Shown here piece by piece: positions 17,149 through 26,059 of a stretch of 64,000 nucleotides of DNA (the stretch's first letter is position 1; each line of letters opens with the position of its first letter). The notes below the pieces were generated by a model that did not search any database, had not been told where the DNA came from, and was given only the letters and a program-made list of their open reading frames with translations. The position numbers and the translations under genes were made by a program. The DNA is taken from NCBI GenBank assembly GCA_903907865.1, contig CAIVPR010000182.1, positions 1 through 64,000 of the forward strand, written 5' to 3'. The DNA is from an uncultured Acidobacteriia bacterium. GTDB lineage: Bacteria > Acidobacteriota > Terriglobia > Bryobacterales > Bryobacteraceae.

Positions 17149-20100
17149 GATTTTCCAGGGCGTCCGCCAATGCGGCTGCAAAAGGTACGGGGCCGCTTGC
17201 CCGCAATTCGGGGTCGTATGCCAGCCCCTGCGCCAGCACCTCGGCGACCGTCGGCGGGAAACCAGCCAGCAGCCGGCGCATGGCTTGGGAATTCCCCGCC
17301 GCGACTCCCGCGTAGCGTACGCCGGTGATCGCCTCAAAGACCACGGAGGCTAACGAATAGACGTCGCTGGCCTCCGTGGATCTGCCTTGCACCCGTTCCG
17401 GCGCCATGTAGTCGAACGAGCCCAGAACCAGCGTCGAGGTGTTGCCTCCCAACGACTCGACGGTGGCAGCCCCGAAATCCACGATCACCAGACGCTCGAC
17501 CGGCGAGAAGGCATCCGCGATCAACACGTTCTCCGGCTTCAAATCGAGATGCAGGACTCCGCACGCGTGGACCTCCGCCAGCGCGGCACCCAGTTGACGA
17601 GCCCACGCTGCGGCCTTGGAAGGTTTGATCGGACCGCGCGCCAGTACATCGCGCAAGCTGGGACCAACGATTCTGACCATCGCGATCCAGCGTATGCCAC
17701 GATCGGAAACACCGGCCCCGAGCATAGGAACTACACCGGGATGCGAAATGCGCCGGAGTGCGCCGGTTTCTTTCTCGAACCGAATCCGCTGCCACTCGGC
17801 AATCTCGCCCTCCATGCGGAGAAACTTCACAGCCGCGATGCCGCCCTTCTCACGGTCACGCGCCTCCCAGACGCTTGCGAATCCGCCCTCGCCGATCCTT
17901 CCATCGATCTCGAAGCGATTGTCGAGCACCATCCCCCGATAGTCCTCGTCCTCGTCCCGACCGAGCGGCGCTTGGAGGGCCAACTTTTCGCGCCAGTATG
18001 CCCGCTTGGCCAACCTTCGGCGGATAGCCGTCCATCCCGCGATAACGGGTCCCGCGCCCGTGATTCCTGCCAGCCAGAACCACCACGGCGGATAGGTCTC
18101 CTCAACTTGGAATTCCCACGTCGCCGCAACCTCGCCGAGTTCCGGTCCGCGCATCTCGAAGCGGTACCTGCCCGACTTAAGATCGCCGTAGGACACACGG
18201 CCCGTGGGCGATGACCGCCACGAGGTCTCGACGGGTGTCAAGCGGCACTGCAAGGCGTTGTCGCGGGGCTCGGGCGACGGCCATCGGGCGAACTCGATCT
18301 CCAAGTCACCGCCCGCCCCTTTCAATTCGGCGGTCGGAGATGGCCAGATCTCGTCCCTGCCATGCCAGCGGAACGCCGTCACGCGGGGCCTGTGACGCGC
18401 AGGTCCCGCGAACCACGCGGGATCCGGATCGACCCGGGCAACGCCCCTGTCGCCCGCCACCCAGACAAAGCCGTCAGCATCCTCCATCAAGCCGAACGGG
18501 TTGACCAGGTCGCCAGGAAGGTTGTTCACAGGGTGGAGTGCTACCCAGTCCGGGCGGTCGAGGTGCCGGCCGTCCGCGACTTGCAGGCCCTCCGGCGTCC
18601 CTCGCCAAATCCAACCCCTGCGGTCCGCTAGCATGGCATTCGAAATCGGCGGGGAATAGCCATTTTCTGCCGCGAAGTCAGTCCGATTGGCGCTCGGTCC
18701 GGTCCCTTGGACGCGACTGAACGGCAATGTGGCCCGGTAGGAAACCCAGAACTCCGGACCGGCGCTGACTGCAAGCGACCTGACCCTGGGATTCAGCAGG
18801 GCGCTTGCGGGCACTGCGGTCTTCCAAACGCCCCCGGTGTATTCCAGAATACCGTCGTCGGCACCCATCCAAAGGCGCCCGTCCGGCCCCACGGCCGGTG
18901 CCGTCGCGTACTCACCGTTCCCGGGCAGCACTTCCCTCTGGATTCCCGGCGGGTTGGAAAGAAGACGAAACAAGCCGCTCTTGGCGCCCACGTGCATCCC
19001 GCCGGCGGGGTCGGCAAAGAGTACGCGGAAATCGATCGTTCGGGGTCGGAATCCCCGCCATGCGGCTTCCAGCTCCTTGCCGCCGGACCCCAGGCGAAGG
19101 ATGCCGCGGGAGGCCAGGATGGCCCACATGGAGGCTGCTTGTCCCGGATGCACGGCCACTGCGGGAGCGCCCTCGGTGGTTCCGGGCACGGGATGCCATT
19201 CGTCGTACTGCACGTCGCGAAAGCCGCCGAACCGGAGGACACCGTTGCCGCAGGCGGCCAGCGGTCCGGCGGAGTCCTTTCCAAACGAGGAACAGCCGGT
19301 GGGAAATGTCGCTGGCCCCCATCCTACCACCCAGGAGCGCGGGGAAAGCAATGCCAAGCCGCCGCCAGGGCTGGCCTCCCAGAGGTCACCATAGGGTCCA
19401 GTGGAGAAAAAGGGGACGTCCTGGGTTCCGCCAACCGGCGGTTTGTGCCGGAGCAATTCGCCATGCTCGATCGTTGCGTACCCGGAAATGTGGATGATTC
19501 CGTCGCGCGTCCGAAGTGCGGGCCGTGTGTCCTCGGGGAAGGATGTCCTTTCAGGCCAAAGATAGGTCGTGACTTCACCGTCACGACGAACCCGTACCGT
19601 CCGTTCGCGGTTCCAAGCCCACAAGTTGCCATCGTCATCCCGCACAGCCCGCGTCCAAGGACCGTGCGCAGCTTCGGGCAGCGTTTGCCGGTCTACGCGG
19701 CCCGAGGGATCGAGCGCGCATAGATCCGGAACGCAGACGAACCAGGCGCGGCTCTGGGCATCAAGGGTCAGGCCGCCCGAGGTCCTGTCCGGAAGCGGGA
19801 CGCCTCCGTCGTTGGAGAAGAGGCGGATTTGGTTTCTGATAACCGCCGCCACGCGCGGGCCGATCATGGCAAGGTGGGAAACCGGCTCGGTCCCGATTCT
19901 CTGCAAGCGCCCTTCCGTGTAAACGAATAGGCCCGACATCCCCCCAATCCAGACCCGGCCGTCGGATGCGAGAGCGACAGCAACCACCGGAGTCGGGTCG
20001 AGGAGCCGGAAATGGTGACCGTCAAATCGATAAAGCCCGGTGTCGGAAGCAACCCAGAAGAAGCCGCGCGGATCGACGGCAGTGGAACGGGCTCTTGCGG

Positions 20101-20236
20101 GTATGCCTTCCTGGTCGAACTCCCTCACGATCTGGGACTGGCGGTCAGGATAAGCCAACCGCGGCGCGACTGCGCGCCCCGAGGCCCACGCTGCTGCGGC
20201 AATTAGAAGGAGCGGCCCAGTTTTCGACCCAGCCAC
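17132..20236 (-). CDS. Transmembrane Ser/Thr protein kinase with N-terminal beta-propeller sensor
   Basis: About 1034 residues. The N-terminal two-thirds are extracytoplasmic and carry propeller-like repeats (RGFFWVASDTGLYRFDGHHF, DGRVWIGGMSGLFVY, DGRLWMGADDGILEYTGGVW) and a Y_Y_Y-like module. One membrane span (WWFWLAGITGAGPVIAGWTA) follows. The C-terminal kinase has the glycine loop GRIGEGGFASVWEARD, VAL-type lysine in AAVKFL, catalytic loop HLDLKPENVL, VDFGAA and GSFDYMAPERVQ. All catalytic residues are present. I chose the GTG at 20236 because a signal-anchor sequence follows it; it overlaps the sigma gene by 34 nt. The coupling suggests the kinase senses a ligand and controls the adjacent ECF sigma factor. 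Confidence 0.88.
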   Translation of the reverse strand: MAGSKTGPLLLIAAAAWASGRAVAPRLAYPDRQSQIVREFDQEGIPARARSTAVDPRGFFWVASDTGLYRFDGHHFRLLDPTPVVAVALASDGRVWIGGMSGLFVYTEGRLQRIGTEPVSHLAMIGPRVAAVIRNQIRLFSNDGGVPLPDRTSGGLTLDAQSRAWFVCVPDLCALDPSGRVDRQTLPEAAHGPWTRAVRDDDGNLWAWNRERTVRVRRDGEVTTYLWPERTSFPEDTRPALRTRDGIIHISGYATIEHGELLRHKPPVGGTQDVPFFSTGPYGDLWEASPGGGLALLSPRSWVVGWGPATFPTGCSSFGKDSAGPLAACGNGVLRFGGFRDVQYDEWHPVPGTTEGAPAVAVHPGQAASMWAILASRGILRLGSGGKELEAAWRGFRPRTIDFRVLFADPAGGMHVGAKSGLFRLLSNPPGIQREVLPGNGEYATAPAVGPDGRLWMGADDGILEYTGGVWKTAVPASALLNPRVRSLAVSAGPEFWVSYRATLPFSRVQGTGPSANRTDFAAENGYSPPISNAMLADRRGWIWRGTPEGLQVADGRHLDRPDWVALHPVNNLPGDLVNPFGLMEDADGFVWVAGDRGVARVDPDPAWFAGPARHRPRVTAFRWHGRDEIWPSPTAELKGAGGDLEIEFARWPSPEPRDNALQCRLTPVETSWRSSPTGRVSYGDLKSGRYRFEMRGPELGEVAATWEFQVEETYPPWWFWLAGITGAGPVIAGWTAIRRRLAKRAYWREKLALQAPLGRDEDEDYRGMVLDNRFEIDGRIGEGGFASVWEARDREKGGIAAVKFLRMEGEIAEWQRIRFEKETGALRRISHPGVVPMLGAGVSDRGIRWIAMVRIVGPSLRDVLARGPIKPSKAAAWARQLGAALAEVHACGVLHLDLKPENVLIADAFSPVERLVIVDFGAATVESLGGNTSTLVLGSFDYMAPERVQGRSTEASDVYSLASVVFEAITGVRYAGVAAGNSQAMRRLLAGFPPTVAEVLAQGLAYDPELRASGPVPFAAALADALENLSGEP

Positions 20237-20772
20237 CGTATTGCACTCTGCCAATCGCAGCGGACCGCCTTCACAGTGGCGCCCGTTGCCGCGGCGGTTT
20301 CCGTCCAAGAGCAACCACCGTAGTAGCGAAGGCGGACCACCTGCGCGGCCCTTGTATCAATTCGCTCGAACTCCGCAAGGGCGCGATCCAACGCGACCAG
20401 ATCCTCCATGGGGTACGACCGCCCGACCGCGACTGGATGAGTTTCTCTCGGAATGGTCCGCTTGAGGGCTGACCGGCGGCGGATCTCGTCGTTCACCTGT
20501 TCGCGCATCGCTATCGAAACCAGCGCCGCGAAGTGGTTTCGGTCCGCAATCCCGCCCGTTATCGATCGGATGCGGCTCAGCCACGTATCGTGCAGGAGGT
20601 CGCCTGAATAGGACGCGTCGAAGTGCCGTTCGGTCCCGATCTGCCGTTCGGCCAAGCTGAGCAGATGCCGATAGGCCAAGGAGATGAACGAGTGTTCGGC
20701 ATCGCGGTCACCGGCTTGGGCGCGCCGGATCAACTGGGTGAGGTCAGGCAGGTCGCTCCAAGTCAGGTCCAT
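20203..20772 (-). CDS. ECF-type RNA polymerase sigma factor
   Basis: 189 residues. Region 2 includes HDTWLSRIRSITGGIADRNH followed by FAALVSIAMREQVNDEIRRR, which matches the acidobacterial ECF subgroup that resembles TIGR02999. Region 4 is AQVVRLRYYGGCSWTETAAA followed by TVKAVRCDWQSAIRWLGRKL, a helix-turn-helix. The gene overlaps the downstream propeller kinase by 34 nt. No anti-sigma gene is present. Sigma factors encoded with Ser/Thr kinases (ECF43-like systems) are known to be activated by phosphorylation, which fits this layout but is an inference here. Confidence 0.85.
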   Translation of the reverse strand: MDLTWSDLPDLTQLIRRAQAGDRDAEHSFISLAYRHLLSLAERQIGTERHFDASYSGDLLHDTWLSRIRSITGGIADRNHFAALVSIAMREQVNDEIRRRSALKRTIPRETHPVAVGRSYPMEDLVALDRALAEFERIDTRAAQVVRLRYYGGCSWTETAAATGATVKAVRCDWQSAIRWLGRKLGRSF

Positions 20773-21545
20773 GCGTGTTCTTCAGTATAGATCATTGTCA
20801 AGAGCCAGACTTGGAGAGACGCTGAAGATTCAGGGCTTTTCCCCAGGCCACGGCTCCACATGCAAGGACATCCGCCACCCACGGCACTTCCACCCGAATC
20901 CGTGTCCGCGCAGTATGTCTTGGGCGCATCCGGGACAGCCTGCTCCATCCCCTGCGCAGTTTGTCTCGCAAGTTGGTGAACAATAGAATCCACACAGTTT
21001 AGATGGAATGCCAGTCCGTCGCCTTGTGCCGGCCGCGGCGGCCGAAAGCAGTAGGATTGGCATTCCCTATTCTCCACACACGTCTCCCGCCGCTCGGCCC
21101 GCGCCAGAGGCACCCTCTCCAACCGCGATCACACCTTCGACTTCGTTTACTACTACGAAGTCCGCCACATCCGCACCTACGAGCGCGCGGTCCGATCCCT
21201 TTGCCGTTCGGGTGGCCTTTCGTCACCCCGTCGCCTGCCGTTCCTTGAGCGCGTCTAGCCTATTCCAAGTCGCTATTCAGCTTCACAATGCAGTGTTTCA
21301 CATCATCGACGTTCCGAGGCGACAGCAGCTCTTGACAGCGCTTACCATCTGAGTTTGCCGAGTTGAGCGCCGCGCGAATTGTTTAGCGAAGAGTCTGCCC
21401 CGATGGCGCAAGTCGCCTACTGAGTTCGTCCCAGAACCCATTCGCCGCGGACAAGCGCACGATTGCGTCATCCAAATCGGGCCTGAGGGCAGGGCTCGGA
21501 CGCCTTTCCCCGTCCGTCGTCCACCATCGCCTTGCGACTCAAACC

Positions 21546-21660
21546 GTGGAAAAGCGCGCCGCAGTGCTGGATGCGGCCTATCTCGCCCATCCCGAACGCT
21601 TCGTCCACCACCCGCCCCAACCACCGCCACTTCCCCGGGGAGGCTTGGGTCAATAAGCCA
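21546..21660 (+). pseudogene. IS3-family transposase C-terminal remnant
   Basis: The reading KRAAVLDAAYLAHPERFVHH followed by PPQPPPLPR is the typical C-terminal end of IS3-type OrfB transposases, normally followed by AWIN/VWIN. Here EAWVNKPP continues in the +1 frame. An extra G in the run at 21637-21640 explains the shift. No integrase core and no second end of an insertion sequence are visible. It is a decayed fragment. Confidence 0.55.
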
Positions 21661-21714
21661 CCCCCCCGGATTGTTTTTTGGGGGACGGGGCGGCCGGAGG
21701 AAGAAAAGCGCGCG

Positions 21715-21775
21715 CCTTTAGGTCGCGTGGCGGTGTCGGCGACCCCGCCGCAGGTTGGCAACCTGCCCGACACGG
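21715..21775. repeat. Palindromic repeat module A (variant stem)
   Basis: GGTGTCGGCGACC is followed by the hairpin CAGGTTG-G-CAACCTG at 21751-21765. Other copies (11797-11811, 26086-26100) read CAGGATG-C-CATCCTG. The A-to-T change in one arm is matched by a T-to-A change in the other, so pairing is preserved. Confidence 0.7.
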
Positions 21776-21834
21776 ATTGCTGGCAGCTATTGGGCTGGAT
21801 GGCAGCGTTCAGAGTGGGGCAGGTGAGGCAAAGG

Positions 21835-22455
21835 TTAGACGAGGCGGAAGTTGCCGAAGACCGGTGGGGTGGTTTTGCGGCCTTTCCATAGGGCCAGGGC
21901 CAGGGCCATGGCTAGGTCGTCGTGTTGGCCGGATTGGTCCGCTCCGAGGCGGGCGGTGCCGGTTTCGGTCCTCGTTAGGCGGATGTCGGAAAGCTCCCTT
22001 ACCAGGGAGCCGGTTTCCTTCAGCTTGGTGGGAATGCGGAGGTCGTGGCGCTCCAGGAGGACCAGGAGTTCGCCGAAGACGTCCTTCTTGGGGACGTTGT
22101 ACCAAGTGAGGCCGTTTTGCTGGCGGCTGGATTCGTGGTCTCCCGAGGTCAGACTGACTGCGGAGAGCTCGCAGCCGAGCTGGGCGTCGCGGAGCATTTC
22201 CACCACCGGGAGGCCTACGCCGGTGGCGTCGACGACGACGGCGCAGCGGCCGCGGAGGAGTGGCGAAGTGACCAGTTCGCGGACGTGGGCCACCACTTCC
22301 GGGTAGGACGTGCCCAGCGGGATGCGCTCCAGGTAGCGCACGATGGCCGGGCCGCGCTCGGTGCCTCCGTATGCGCTGCGGTATTCGACGCGCTCGACGA
22401 CGGCGATGGCTGAATTGTCGTGGCGCTGGCCGAGGTCAAGGCCTAGGTAGTGCAT
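21835..22455 (-). CDS. Terminase-like RNase H-fold nuclease domain protein
   Basis: 206 residues beginning MHYLGLDLGQRHDNSAIAVV. This matches the first strand of an RNase H-like nuclease, as in the C-terminal domain of phage large terminases (a D near the start, in GLDLGQ). A second acidic site is CAVVVDATGVGLPVVEMLRD, and a late one is ADQSGQHDDLAMALALALWK. Large terminases normally carry this domain fused after the ATPase. Here it is a separate gene overlapping the ATPase gene by 13 nt. No capsid, portal or small-terminase gene is present. It could be a domesticated or degraded prophage module, or a mobile-element nuclease. Confidence 0.7.
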   Translation of the reverse strand: MHYLGLDLGQRHDNSAIAVVERVEYRSAYGGTERGPAIVRYLERIPLGTSYPEVVAHVRELVTSPLLRGRCAVVVDATGVGLPVVEMLRDAQLGCELSAVSLTSGDHESSRQQNGLTWYNVPKKDVFGELLVLLERHDLRIPTKLKETGSLVRELSDIRLTRTETGTARLGADQSGQHDDLAMALALALWKGRKTTPPVFGNFRLV

Positions 22456-23306
22456 GGACGGACTCCTTGGGTGGGTTTTGCGTGCTTGGGTTGCAGGGGG
22501 CGGAAGTCGAAGGTGTCCTCGTCGGAATCGAGGGCCGCTTCCACCAGTTCGCTGGCGAAGATGCTGTCGGTACGGTCCATGAAGTGGCAGAGGTATTCCT
22601 GCTCGAACCAGGTGCCGAGGTTGCGGCGCTCCTCTTCGAGGAAGGCCGGGGAGATGCGCGGATTCTGGGTGGCGGGGGATTCGACGCGGAACCAGTCGGA
22701 GCCGCCGAAGGCCCAGGAGTGGTAGAAGAAGCCGCGGCGTCCCCAAGGGGTGCTCATGAGCCAGACGTCGCCACGGCCGACGGCGAGGGCGGGGCGGAGG
22801 GCTTTGTAGTGCTCGTCGGGGACGCGGGCGGCCTCGTCGACGATGAGCATGGAGACGGCGGAGAAGCCGCGGGTGGTGGCCTCGTTGCAGGGGAGGGCGA
22901 CGATGCGGGAGTTGTTGGGGAAGACGAGGGAGTCGGGGTTGACGCCGTCGCCGCGGAGGCGGAGGCCGAGCCGGTTGAGGAGGGCGCGGGCCTTGAGGAG
23001 GAGCTCGGCGGACTGGCGGCGCGAGGGTGAGGCGAAGAGGACGAGGCTGTCGGGCCGGGTGAGGCAGCGGTGGACGGAGAGGACCGCGGCGAGGGTGGAT
23101 TTGCCCCACTGGCGGGAGCAGTTGAGGATGCCGCGATTGGCACCGGAGAGGAGGACGGCGGACTGGGCGGGGTCGGGGTCGAGGCCGACGCGCCGGGAGA
23201 AGGCGAGGATGTCGGGGTTGGGGCCGGCGGTTCCTGTGCCTGGGCCTGGGCCGGGTGTGGCGGCGGCCTGGGTGGGGACGGCGTGGGTGGGGTGGTGGCG
23301 GTTCAT
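22443..23306 (-). CDS. Terminase-like large-subunit ATPase domain protein
   Basis: 287 residues, start MNRHHPTHAVPTQ. It has the terminase ATPase core: a P-loop-like ILNCSRQWGKSTLAAVLSVH, the segment SLVLFASPSRRQSAELLLKA, Walker B SMLIVDEAARVPDEHYKALR and the coupling motif VWLMSTPWGRRGFFYHSW. It stops at FRPLQPKHAKPTQGVRPCTT, just where a nuclease domain would normally begin; that domain is encoded by the next gene. The start overlaps the upstream small gene by 4 nt (ATGA). I chose this start because of that coupling; a longer in-frame start at 23351 also exists. Confidence 0.72.
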   Translation of the reverse strand: MNRHHPTHAVPTQAAATPGPGPGTGTAGPNPDILAFSRRVGLDPDPAQSAVLLSGANRGILNCSRQWGKSTLAAVLSVHRCLTRPDSLVLFASPSRRQSAELLLKARALLNRLGLRLRGDGVNPDSLVFPNNSRIVALPCNEATTRGFSAVSMLIVDEAARVPDEHYKALRPALAVGRGDVWLMSTPWGRRGFFYHSWAFGGSDWFRVESPATQNPRISPAFLEEERRNLGTWFEQEYLCHFMDRTDSIFASELVEAALDSDEDTFDFRPLQPKHAKPTQGVRPCTT

Positions 23307-23509
23307 TTTTGGGGCTCCTGGGTGTTGGGGGTGGGGGCGTCTAGTCGGCAATGCGCTCGGAGGACGGGGTCGTAGTCCTGGACTCGGGCGTAGTGGGGGT
23401 GAACGCGGCCGTAGTCGCAGGGACGGAGGGCGCGGATGTAGTCGCGGCGTAGGCGTTCGAGGAAGTGGTCGCCTACGGTGGATTCGGAGAAGTATGCAGG
23501 TGTGCTCAC
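23303..23509 (-). CDS. Small hypothetical protein heading the terminase-like operon
   Basis: 68 residues from a GTG start, rich in Tyr, Arg and His (DHFLERLRRDYIRALRPCDY, then GRVHPHYARVQDYDPVL). No family recognised. Its stop overlaps the ATPase start by 4 nt, so it is the first gene of a coupled three-gene unit. By position it could correspond to a small terminase partner, but no helix-turn-helix motif is evident and this is only a guess. Confidence 0.55.
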   Translation of the reverse strand: MSTPAYFSESTVGDHFLERLRRDYIRALRPCDYGRVHPHYARVQDYDPVLRAHCRLDAPTPNTQEPQK

Positions 23510-23696
23510 GGGTTTAGGGATAGCACGGAGGGGCGGGGGTGGCTAGGGGATTTGGGACGGGAGGGGGCGGTAAGTGGTTGATTTGATTGGTTCCAGAATA
23601 TTTTCTGCGATTGTGAATGGGGTGGAGGGGAGGGCAAAGCGCGCGGAGCACTGCATGGAAGCCGAGGCCTGCCCGGTTAGGCGGGGACGGCACGGT

Positions 23697-24629
23697 TTAT
23701 TGGCACTGGTTGAGAAAGGCGGTTCCGATTTGGGCCCGGAGGGTGGCGTCGGAGAGGGATGCCTGGCCGGTCGCGAGCAGGCCGAAGCATTCCGACAGCG
23801 TCGGGGTGTTGTCTCGGCTGCCGATGTGGGTCTGGGCGAGGTCGTCGACCAGGCTGAGGAAGACGACTCCGTAGACGATGCGGCAGAGGTCGCGCACTGA
23901 GGCGAAGAGGAGCTGGCGGTCGAGGTCGACTTGGCCTCGCTCCAAGTGGGTGAGAAGGCCCATGCCTGCCTCGGGGGGTAGGCCGAGGAAATTGCAGAGG
24001 GTGGCGAGGTCGATGTAGGGGTGGAGGGGACCGGCGCGCTCCCAGTCGACGAGCCAGACGCGGGTTCCATCCCAGAGGATATTGGCGGGGTGGAGGTCGC
24101 CGTGGCCCATGACGAGGCGGCCGTCGCGATCGAGAAGCTCGGCGGCTTGCTCGATTCGGGTTCCAAGAGGCAGGGCCCATTGCGGGAAGGCCGGTCGTTG
24201 GGACTGCGCTGCCCAAACGGTTCGGGCGAAGTCGAGGGTGCCGGTCGCGGCCATCCCGTCGATGGGGATGGATTGGAGCTTGGCGAGGACGCCAAGGAGG
24301 CTGCCGATGGCGGCGGCGCGGGTTGCGGGGTTCGAGACGGCGGCGCCGAAGGAGAAGTCGGGGATCTTGACGGAGACGGTGGCGTGGGCTGCGGCGTCGG
24401 TGTGGACGAGGCGGGGGGCGATTCCGTGGTCCGAGGCCAAGGCCTGCATGGTGCTGACCTGTTCCCACGGGCCGTAGTTGCCGCCATGGATGCGGAGGAT
24501 GTAGTCGCCCGTCTCCGTTGTCGCGGAGTAGACACTCGCACCAGATTGCCCCATGGTTAAGGGAACCGCCGCGAGGAGTGCTCCGAATTGTTCGCGCGGG
24601 AAGAACTGGTCGAGGCCATGGTCGGGCAT
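23697..24629 (-). CDS. Aminoglycoside phosphotransferase/choline-kinase-like protein
   Basis: 310 residues with the APH fold. Key motifs are the catalytic loop MGHGDLHPANILWDG (His-Gly-Asp...Asn) and the metal site WLVDWERAGPLHPYIDLA. An N-lobe nucleotide site (LTMGQSGASVYSA, then YILRIHG) is present. Such enzymes phosphorylate small alcohols or antibiotics; substrate cannot be read from sequence. Its ATG overlaps the stop of the MFS transporter gene by one base (TGATG), so the two are coupled and may act on the same compound. Confidence 0.8.
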   Translation of the reverse strand: MPDHGLDQFFPREQFGALLAAVPLTMGQSGASVYSATTETGDYILRIHGGNYGPWEQVSTMQALASDHGIAPRLVHTDAAAHATVSVKIPDFSFGAAVSNPATRAAAIGSLLGVLAKLQSIPIDGMAATGTLDFARTVWAAQSQRPAFPQWALPLGTRIEQAAELLDRDGRLVMGHGDLHPANILWDGTRVWLVDWERAGPLHPYIDLATLCNFLGLPPEAGMGLLTHLERGQVDLDRQLLFASVRDLCRIVYGVVFLSLVDDLAQTHIGSRDNTPTLSECFGLLATGQASLSDATLRAQIGTAFLNQCQ

Positions 24630-25936
24630 CAGGGCAGTTTAGCAGGTGCCGGGCGGGGGCGTCGGTGCCGGACGGCGATGGCGAGAAGTCCCGAGGCGTA
24701 GGCAGACAGGGCCATTGCCAGCAGGGCGGGCCCGAAACCGCCGGACTGGTTGGAGAGGAATCCGATGAGGTAGGGGCCGACGAAACCGCCGAGGTTGCCG
24801 AAGGAGTTGATCAAGCCGATGCTGGCGGCGGCGGCCGTGCGGCTCAGCAACGTGTTGGGCAGGGGCCAGAAACCGGGATGCGCGCTGTAGAAGCCGATGG
24901 TGGCGAGGGAGAGCATGGCCACATTGAGCCAGACATTGCCGCCGGCGAAGTAGGCGGCGGTGAGGGCGAATCCGGAAACGAGGCGGGGGATGGCGGTGTG
25001 CCACCGGCGCTCGCCGGTGCGGTCGGAACTGCGGCCCACGAGGAGCATGACGGGAATGGAGAGGAGGTAGGGGATCGCGGCCACCATGCTGACTTCGGAG
25101 ACACCGAAGGTCGAGAGGCGCTGGACCATCTTTGGCAGCCAGAGGCCGAGTCCGTAGTTGGGGGTGAGGCCGAAGAAGGAGATGGCGGCCAGGATGAGGA
25201 CGTCGCGGTGGCAGAGGGCCTTCCAAAGCGGGATGTGGGGGCCGCGGATTTCCTTTTCGCGGTCGAGTTCGGCGACAAGCCATTGTTTTTCGTCGGAAGG
25301 GAGCCAAGCGGCGTCGGCGGGCTTGTCGGTGAGGTAGTAGAGGGTGGCGATCCCGAGGATGACTGCCGGGATTCCCTCGAGAAGCAGGAGCCAGCGCCAG
25401 CCGCCGAGTCCGAGCCAATGGACTTGGAGCAGCAGGGCCGAGACCGGGGCACCCATGAGCTGGGAGGCGGGGATGGCGGCCATGAAGAGGGCGATGGCGC
25501 GTCCGCGGTCCTCGGGGCGGTACCAATGGCTGAGGTAGACGACAAGGCCGGGGAAGAAACCCGCCTCGGCGAGCCCGAGGAAGAAGCGGATCCAGTAGAA
25601 TTCGGTGGCGTTGTGGATGAGGCCGGTGGCGGAGGCGAGGAAGCCCCAGGTGATCATGATGCGGGAGATCCACTTGCGGGCGCTCCAGACCTCGACCATC
25701 ATGGTGCCGGGGACTTCGAGGAGGAAGTAGCCGATGAAGAAGACGCCGCCGCCGAAGCCAAAGACTGTGTTGCTGAAGCCGAGTTCCCGGGTCATTTGGA
25801 GACCGGCGAAACCGACGTTGACGCGGTCGAGGTAGGCGACGATGTAGAGGAGGAAGAGGAAGGGCATCAACCGGCGGTTGACGCGGCGTCGCGCGGAGTC
25901 CGGCACGGACAAGGTGCCTGGGGACAGAGTGGTCAC
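24629..25936 (-). CDS. MFS transporter, anion:cation symporter (ACS)-like
   Basis: 435 residues with twelve hydrophobic segments. The motif FLFLLYIVAYLDRVNVGFAG is characteristic of the ACS family (D-galactonate, phthalate and tartrate transporters). The loop 2-3 region and the WYRPEDRGRAIALFMAAIPA motif match the family. Substrate is likely an organic anion. It is coupled to the kinase-like gene downstream by a TGATG overlap. Confidence 0.85.
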   Translation of the reverse strand: MTTLSPGTLSVPDSARRRVNRRLMPFLFLLYIVAYLDRVNVGFAGLQMTRELGFSNTVFGFGGGVFFIGYFLLEVPGTMMVEVWSARKWISRIMITWGFLASATGLIHNATEFYWIRFFLGLAEAGFFPGLVVYLSHWYRPEDRGRAIALFMAAIPASQLMGAPVSALLLQVHWLGLGGWRWLLLLEGIPAVILGIATLYYLTDKPADAAWLPSDEKQWLVAELDREKEIRGPHIPLWKALCHRDVLILAAISFFGLTPNYGLGLWLPKMVQRLSTFGVSEVSMVAAIPYLLSIPVMLLVGRSSDRTGERRWHTAIPRLVSGFALTAAYFAGGNVWLNVAMLSLATIGFYSAHPGFWPLPNTLLSRTAAAASIGLINSFGNLGGFVGPYLIGFLSNQSGGFGPALLAMALSAYASGLLAIAVRHRRPRPAPAKLP

Positions 25937-26059
25937 TCGGAAGAGCGTATCACGGGGTGGGGGGCGATGGCTTTAGGCTGTGGGTTTATGGGTTGCGGGA
26001 GAAGAAATGCAGGCCCGGCGACGCGGAGAGAAGTCTGCGGGACACGCCCCTGGCGGGGG

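Larger units (their letters stand above)
20773..21834. other. Gene-poor region with relics
   Basis: About 1.06 kb without a convincing intact gene. It contains an IS3-type transposase tail (21546-21660) and one palindromic repeat of module A (21715-21775). A 77-codon Cys-rich minus-strand frame at 20830-21063 and several Arg/Pro-rich frames have no recognisable family. The upstream portion probably includes the promoter of the sigma-kinase unit, but no good -35/-10 pair was identified. Confidence 0.5.

Noticed and set aside
20830-21063. A 77-residue Cys-rich minus-strand frame upstream of the sigma factor
   Set aside because: No ribosome site and no recognised family; clustered Cys residues alone do not support a gene.
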